A stretch of DNA of 26,153 nucleotides from Phoronis ovalis (lineage: Eukaryota > Phoronida > Phoronidae): positions 1-26,153 of the forward strand of contig JAOXYB010052167.1 in the NCBI GenBank assembly GCA_028565635.1, read 5' to 3'. The position numbers and the translations under genes were made by a program. Position 1 is the stretch's first letter. Every line of letters starts with the position of its first letter. The notes under the pieces were generated by a model. That model searched no databases and was not told where the DNA came from. It worked only from the letters and a program-made list of their open reading frames with translations. Shown here piece by piece: positions 20,890 to 26,153 of this stretch.

Positions 20890-21165
20890 TTAAAGTTTTG
20901 TAGTGGGGAGGAGGGGTTGTGAGACCCAAGGTAGGAAAACCCTCACACCATGGTAAAAACCGCATTTCAAAAATATGTATCATGGTTAAAATACATTTTT
21001 GCAAAATACACACCCCATGATAAAAAAAACCAGGAATGTACACCCATGGCAAAAGAACACCCATTGGCAAAAAAATAAATAAACACAAAAAAGAAACTAC
21101 CCCATAGTAAAAGTGGAGGTTGAAAAAACGGGACAGTCACCCGGCGTTGCATGCATGGCAGTACC
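20890..21165. mobile_element. Third degenerate-array element, CCCATGGCAAAA motif
   Basis: Six irregular copies of CCCATGGCAAAA occur (CCATGGTAAAA near 20948, CATGGTTAAAA near 20982, CCCATGATAAAA near 21012, CCCATGGCAAAA near 21042, CCCATTGGCAAAA near 21060, CCCATAGTAAAA near 21101), all in one orientation. The left side is G-rich (GTGGGGAGGAGGGG). The right side ends CACCCGGCGTTGCATGCATGGCAGTACC, sharing CAGTACC with the right end at 10866-10872. Minus-strand frames over it are array shadows. Boundaries are approximate, and membership in the same superfamily as the other elements is inferred. Confidence 0.45.
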
Positions 21166-22006
21166 TTAATTAGAGAGTAGAGTCAGTTGTCAATTGAGAG
21201 TTCGTTACACATTTATATTCAAATTAACGGAGTGCCATTCCATTTTTTTGGTTAGTATCGAGTTACCTGTAAATATTGCAAATGAGCACATTTGAGTAGT
21301 TAAAGAGATACCATGTTTGATTTGAGTAGTTAAAGAGATACCATGTTTGATTTGATTTAGTCTATTTGAGCTTTTTATGACGTATGTATATCTTTAGATT
21401 ATTTTGATTGTCCAGTCCGAGTGGTCATTCTCAACACAATTAACCGTGTGAACCAACTTCAGTAGCAGGTTTTGTAGCCAGCAGCTTGCAAGTCTTTCAC
21501 CAAACCTGAGTAACCGTTAAGTTCGCGAGAATAAGTCTAATTATTAATATTTGATTCAAAATTGGACGTTCAAAATTAAATTTATAATAGTCCTGGGTTC
21601 AAACGTACCGAAAGTTCCCATTATATAAATTATATGATTCAGTTCTAATACATACAGGAATTATTAGGGATGTAGAAAAATATAATAATCTCAATTTGGG
21701 AATTACATATTTATCTTTGTAGATTTGACCAATGTAGTATATGACAGGCTATGTCGTTAGCACATGTGCAGTGGTTTTATGAAGACCTATGCGTTTTGTA
21801 ACAATCATCGAAAATCAAAACATGGAATGTTTATGCAGGAGTAAGTCAGAAATGATTTCGAAAGCCTGACTTTCAACCAGAACTAATGAATATGCTGTAA
21901 CCAAATTAAATTCAGTATTAAATTGGTTTAAAGTCATTTCACAATACAAGTATGCTTAATATAAAAACATATGACAATTCAGTTGTAATAAAATATCTAA
22001 ATCCTG
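21166..22006. other. Spacer before the MRPL19 3' end
   Basis: Apart from the 30-bp tandem duplication at 21291-21350, this holds AT-rich sequence with no recognisable gene. Confidence 0.5.
21291..21350. repeat. Perfect 30-bp tandem duplication
   Basis: Two identical units (21291-21320 and 21321-21350) begin TTTGAGTAGTTAAAGAG. A short partial third start (TTTGATTTAG) follows. The absence of differences suggests a recent event or a length-variable minisatellite. Confidence 0.9.
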
Positions 22007-22012
22007 TTTATT
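22007..22012 (-). terminator. Candidate poly(A) signal AATAAA for MRPL19
   Basis: Read on the minus strand this is AATAAA, about 143 bases after the MRPL19 stop codon, followed by T-rich sequence (TTCTTATA-like and GATATTTTATT). The spacing suits a short 3' UTR. Confidence 0.5.
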
Positions 22013-22154
22013 CTTAAACCACAATTTTCTTGTCAGTATAATGATGGGTGACATATTAAATTAATAAGAATACCATTTCTGTGTAACCATGGGCAACCAG
22101 AGTGCTGACACCAACATAAACATATTTTCAACATAAGTATCTGTTTTGCCTGAT

Positions 22155-22418
22155 TTATGTGTCTGATTTTGACTGTGAATGTTTTTCAGACAGATCCTTA
22201 TCTAACTGTTGTTTTGTCCTATAAACATCTGCATATATTTCCTCCTGTTCTTCACCAGGTATACTCTTTCTGTACTGTTTCATTAAATCATATTTCTCCC
22301 ATGGAGTGGCTACCCGTTCGGCTCGTTTAAGGTCGATTTCAGGTAATTCTGGAATAATAGCACCTTTTAACTCTTTCCGTTCCCATCGGTCATGCCAAGG
22401 ACGAGGACCTAGTGGAAT
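22155..22418 (-). CDS. MRPL19: MRPL19 last exon and stop
   Basis: It follows the acceptor TTCTTTCTAG and encodes 87 codons plus TAA at 22155-22157. It begins [15 protein letters not shown], equivalent to the PKPWSKRWER-type motif of vertebrate MRPL19, then a helical charged tail ([31 protein letters not shown]) ending KSDT. This exon is too short and too far from its neighbours to be found by ORF size alone; it was placed by homology and phase. Confidence 0.93.
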   Translation of the reverse strand: MPLGPRPWHDRWERKELKGAIIPELPEIDLKRAERVATPWEKYDLMKQYRKSIPGEEQEEIYADVYRTKQQLDKDLSEKHSQSKSDT

Positions 22419-25400
22419 CTAGAAAGAAGAAAACAGGAGAAACAATATATCACGCTTGTATTTACATCACTAATTACTTAAGTACAACTACTGATTCACC
22501 CAGACCAGTGAAAGTTTGTTCTTATCAACACACACCACATCAAGATTACTAAGCAAACAATTTATTGCCAAAACGAAAATAGTAAATTTATGACAACTTA
22601 CGAGCAATGAGGAAAATCAATGTTGCTTAATTTCACTAGGGTGTTACAGTAGATTTCCGAGTTGGCATAAGGACACAATTAAATGCAACCGTACTGCAGG
22701 TGTCAGAGTATGGCCGTACTGAATGCAGTTCAGTGTCTTGTATAATTCAAATTTTCTCTTTTCCTCCTTTGCACTGGCATTTTGGTTGATTTTATTTAAA
22801 AGGAGACTCGATGAGAAAATGATTGGCACAAATTTTACCTTAATTTTCTAAAGTGAAATTTACCAAAATTTGATAGGATTATATGAGCTAGGGCAAAAGT
22901 ACAAATTTTGTCGTTTGTAATTGGGTATTTATCCAGGGGTAGTCTTCAAAGTGAAATAGCAAAAAGATGTGGTGGTCATGCCTGCACAAAAAATTAACTG
23001 GGAGTAGGATACACAATAACCTTCAGTTCTTTCCAAATATTTTTTTTTGCAAAATGTTTGGAAATTTTAATAACGATTTGTGTTACTACAGAAGTGATGG
23101 GAAAATCAACTGTGTCCTTATACTAGTTATGCTCTGCCCCCAAATATTGGTTTGTGGCACTCACTTAGATAATTATTGTCTTAGAAGAGATAGTGTACAA
23201 CATCACAAACCAGTATTTAGTATATGTACCATGGAATACACTCTGAGTAAACCACAGACTCAGTTCTGCTACCTGTTTCTGATATATATATGCTCCTAGC
23301 AGAAATGCTTCTGAAATATTTATTGTATGCTCCTATAAGAAACGGGTGCAAAACCGAAGCTCTGCTGTTTGCTCCGAGAGCATAGAACAACTCCGAAACC
23401 TACTATCAACATGTACAGTTATCAAGTAAAATTGTTAGCACACATTTATGGACCAATGGATGCTGGCATATTTCAAGCAAATAAACACAGGCAGTCAACA
23501 CGTGTTAAATAATCCAAAGCACTGGCACACACCAACAGGTGCTTTAGCATTTTTCTAGGATTTAAGTATATTAACAGATTTACAAATTTAAAGGTTAAAG
23601 CCTAGATGCCCGTCTCGAGCTTTGAAAGATACATTTAAATTTTGATTTTTAAACAACACATTTTATCCAAACGTTTTACTGATTTAGTCACAATTTCTTG
23701 TGCACCAGACAGTTAAGATTAAAATGCATATAGAAAATATCAAACAATACATGAATTAGGTGTTATGCTTAAGTTCTGGTGTCTTAAATCTATTTAACAT
23801 AATACAACACATATAAGCTATACGAAATCTGGGCACATGATAGACTTGTGATGGTACAGTTTTACCGAGCAGCATACCAGTAAAATATCTGCATATCGGT
23901 ACTATCATGTTCAATATGAAACAAATACTTATTAACAGTATTACCTCCACTTACTTACTAATCTACATAAGCATATTACCAACTTTACCTTTAATGTATT
24001 AACTGGAACAGGTGCTCCTTTGGGATGTGGCTGATGAGGGAGGTCAAAAGGTATAACACAATACTCTTGTGGAGCGTCTCGTAAATAGAACAGTTCGTCG
24101 TCAAGTCTTTTCTCTAGTTTTAGCACCTCAATCTTCTGTATGGTTGGGTTGTACATTTCATACATAATTTCAACTCCTGTAAAATTATATGCCACAATTA
24201 AACCAGTGAGAATTAACCTTGACCCCATTCATTCCGTTTTTTTTTAATGATTTGGTATAAACATCAAGCTGGAGAAACCTGTTCAGTGTAACAAACGTAT
24301 CATCTGTAAGAGCAGGTAGGAGACTCTCCCATTACTTTCAATAGAAAAAAATACCTAGTGTCCTGGTAACAAATTGTACCATATCGACAAGTAAGATGCA
24401 TACATCATTTAGGCATAAGCTACAAAGACATAAAAAAATAGTTTCCTAGCTACTGTAGGTGCTTGTAAATACAACCTCCTCCACTAACTGTTGTTCCATA
24501 TCATGTAATACATTTCTCTCATTAATTTGGCTTACTTATGTTTTTTATTTAATTTCACACATAAAGGACAGCAGTTCCAGAATATAAACTGGTATGGAAG
24601 CTCTGAGAGTGAATGGTACTAAGAAATTTCATTTGATTCATACCTAGATCATCTACTATATTTCGCAGAGTGAAATGAGCTCTGAGACCATGACCACCTC
24701 TCTGAATACACAAACCAACAAATCTGTTCTGTTTACCAGGAGCATGTTGATCAGACACAGTTACAGCCATAATGGAACCTAAAACCAGATAATTACTTAA
24801 TAAATGCTAGTAGCCAATTTTTGTTATAAATTGTACTGCACTGATGTGGTACTCGAATACAAGTCTACTATCTAGACTAGAGGTTGAATTAATATTAATT
24901 CTATACATGATTGCTTCATAATAAATGTATGTGAATGCAACTATATTTTTAAAAATAAATGTTATGAAAATATAAAGAGATAACAGTTAGTACTATGTTT
25001 TTCCATATTTTACTAATTCTCACTTTCAAAATTTTATCAAAGTTACCCTCTCACTCAAGTGAATTGAATAAATATGAAGAAGGTAAACCCTTCAAGTACT
25101 AACACACGCTGCCACTAGAAGCCATATGTTCTTTTGACTAAATTCCATTATTAATCGCCAAGCTAGCTGAATGAAAAGAGGTACTATCGTGTGTCATCAC
25201 ATATCCAACTTACCAACATAGAATTCTGGTATGTCAATTTTTTGTCTTCTCCTCAGCATATCTCTTCTCTCTAATTTTTCTACCAGATAATCTCTGTTGA
25301 TCCAGTTGGGCTCTGGTAAAAATTCTGGGTACACATGTCTATTGTATAAATTAAAAGAAATGAGTTGTGATGAAGACATATTACCATAATGTAAATAGTA

Positions 25401-26153
25401 CATTAATTCAAACCCAAAGTTGACAGGAATGCAAATGTTATTCCAGTTATCATAATCCAAGACACAAGAATGACTGTAGAATGATGCAAAATCAGCTGTT
25501 CAAATCCTTAGAAGGAGGAGGTGTGCGAACTGTCCCATTTTTTAAGATCAGTTTATTGCATGAAAAGAACAAAAATTCACAACACAACCTAGCCTGTCTA
25601 ATTATATTTAATTATGAAGTTAATATTTGCTAACTGACAATTTTCCTCAAATATCTCTTCACTTGCAACAGTCTTTTCAATTAAGAAATAATTTTTTCTT
25701 GAATAAATATATCAAAATAAGCAAAATTCACTACAAATGCAAGCTTAAGAAAATGTGTGTTAACTTAACAGTAATTAAAAGTAAACTAGCTAATAAAGCA
25801 CAGTCTTCATGTTAAACATTATTAATCATAATACCTATATTCTCTGGGTGCTGTGACAGGGTATGTGTCACTGTCACTCTCATCTTCTCTGAGGGGCTGT
25901 TGAGAAAGTTTTGATCGTCTGTGCTTCTCTAAAGATTCATTTGGAAGTCTATTGCTTAATCGCTGAGGCGTAACTGAAAAAAAGCAAACTGACTGCAAAC
26001 TAAGCCGTATTACGACATCTCTACATTGGAAGCCTCTCAAAACAGTAGCTGACTTTAATAAATAACATCCTGAAACTATGGCAGAAAGGGTCGTTGTCGT
26101 AAGGGGTACTACAGAAGTGTACCCAGGGTACAACTTCCGCAAGGCGGTAAACT
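22155..26153 (-). CDS. MRPL19: Mitochondrial large-subunit ribosomal protein bL19m (MRPL19), five exons, 5' partial
   Basis: Joined minus-strand exons are 25835-26153 (5' boundary uncertain), 25214-25338, 24644-24778, 23989-24176 and 22155-22418. All four internal junctions have GT/AG ends and matching phases. The protein is a nuclear-encoded component of the mitochondrial ribosome large subunit, related to bacterial L19, which lies at the subunit interface. Diagnostic text: [10 protein letters not shown], then IPEFYVGSIMAV, the L19 core [45 protein letters not shown], and a C-terminal PWHDRWER segment like that of animal MRPL19. The coding part seen is about 343 codons if the first exon runs to the window edge, or about 284 if it starts at 25973; the human protein is near 292 residues. 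The start codon is not in the window. Introns are 496, 435, 467 and 1570 bp and hold nothing I recognise. The gene converges on the upstream GPCR but is functionally unrelated. Confidence 0.95.
22419..23988 (-). other. MRPL19 last intron (1570 bp)
   Basis: It is bounded by GTAAAG and TTCTTTCTAG on the minus strand. Open frames inside it (plus 22967-23299, minus 22644-22829, minus 23756-23950) have no recognisable features and fit chance. I see no nested gene or clear repeat. Confidence 0.8.
23989..24176 (-). CDS. MRPL19: MRPL19 exon (second half of the L19 core)
   Basis: The acceptor CACAG-type AG sits at 24178-24177 (TTTTACAG on the minus strand), and the donor AAAG|GTAAAG follows 23989, phase 0. 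It encodes [35 protein letters not shown] and the PVPVNTLK linker, matching animal MRPL19 closely. Confidence 0.94.
24644..24778 (-). CDS. MRPL19: MRPL19 exon (first half of the L19 core)
   Basis: The acceptor GGTTTTAG precedes 24778 and the donor TAG|GTATGA follows 24644. It encodes [11 protein letters not shown] and the conserved [19 protein letters not shown] segment. This corresponds to the bacterial L19 region with the RNRGLHSAFTVR-type strand that contacts rRNA. Confidence 0.94.
25214..25338 (-). CDS. MRPL19: MRPL19 exon (PEFLPEPNW to PEFYV)
   Basis: The acceptor TTTATACAATAG precedes 25338 and the donor G|GTAAGTT follows 25214. It encodes the animal-specific N-terminal extension just before the L19 fold ([31 protein letters not shown]). 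The phases (2 in, 1 out) fit the neighbouring exons. Confidence 0.93.
25835..26153 (-). CDS. MRPL19: MRPL19 exon, N-terminal region (5' end open)
   Basis: The secure part is 25835-25973, encoding the linker from TPQRLSNRL to PREY and ending AG|GTATTA, phase 2. Upstream the same frame stays open for 60 more codons to the window edge without an ATG. That extension is rich in S, T, L, V and R with only one acidic residue, which suits a mitochondrial presequence. Against it, CTTTTTTTCAG at about 25974-25984 is a good splice acceptor, so the exon may start at 25973 with exon 1 outside the window. I rate the two as near equal. Confidence 0.75.

Noticed and set aside
22967-23299. Plus-strand open frame of about 110 codons inside the last MRPL19 intron
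   Set aside because: No domain, and it is antisense within a well-bounded intron. Chance is the best explanation.
26078-26152. Plus-strand ATG in good context followed by 25 open codons, as a possible divergent gene next to MRPL19
   Set aside because: It is fully antisense to the open MRPL19 frame, is cut off at the window edge and is not recognisable. It cannot be supported without more sequence.
1-26153. tRNA, rRNA, CRISPR, prokaryotic operon or viral genes
   Set aside because: I looked for B-box-like GGTTCRANTCC words, direct-repeat/spacer arrays and recognisable viral or transposase proteins and found none that hold up.

Overview
The window looks like nuclear DNA of an invertebrate animal, most likely a mollusc and perhaps a bivalve. 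It is strongly A+T-rich, gene-sparse and intron-bearing. It carries several short non-coding repeats with CCCCGGG-type ends and degenerate internal arrays, of a kind I associate with bivalve genomes. The mollusc call is an inference from style; no sequence here fixes the species.

Two protein-coding genes can be supported, and they converge tail to tail. On the plus strand, 14862-16577 is a single coding exon for a rhodopsin-class peptide GPCR of the bombesin/CCHamide/endothelin-type group. It ends in a long, tyrosine-rich, probably disordered cytoplasmic tail. On the minus strand, from the right window edge down to 22155, lie five exons of the mitochondrial large-subunit ribosomal protein bL19m (MRPL19). 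Splice phases agree at all four internal junctions. The start codon of this gene is missing, because it lies beyond the window or in an unseen first exon.

Region by region: 1 to about 115 is the right end of a short CCCGGG-ended repeat. From there to 8.7 kb there is AT-rich sequence with no convincing gene. 8704-8856 is a small MITE-like repeat. 10385-10873 is an element with imperfect terminal inverted repeats and a degenerate internal array. 12165-12228 holds three alternating arms that form two mutually exclusive perfect hairpins. 13009-14257 is a nested foldback (inverted repeat within inverted repeat) directly upstream of the receptor. After the receptor come a second CCGGGG-bounded element (17159-17591), a G-rich mini-array (20565-20607), a third degenerate-array element (about 20890-21165) and a perfect 30-bp tandem duplication (21291-21350). 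The MRPL19 3' end follows.

The two genes are functionally unrelated: one is a plasma-membrane peptide receptor, the other a mitochondrial ribosome component. I see no operon-like or pathway logic linking them. The unusual content is in the repeats (nested foldback, switchable hairpin, elements sharing end motifs) and in the receptor's C-terminal tail.
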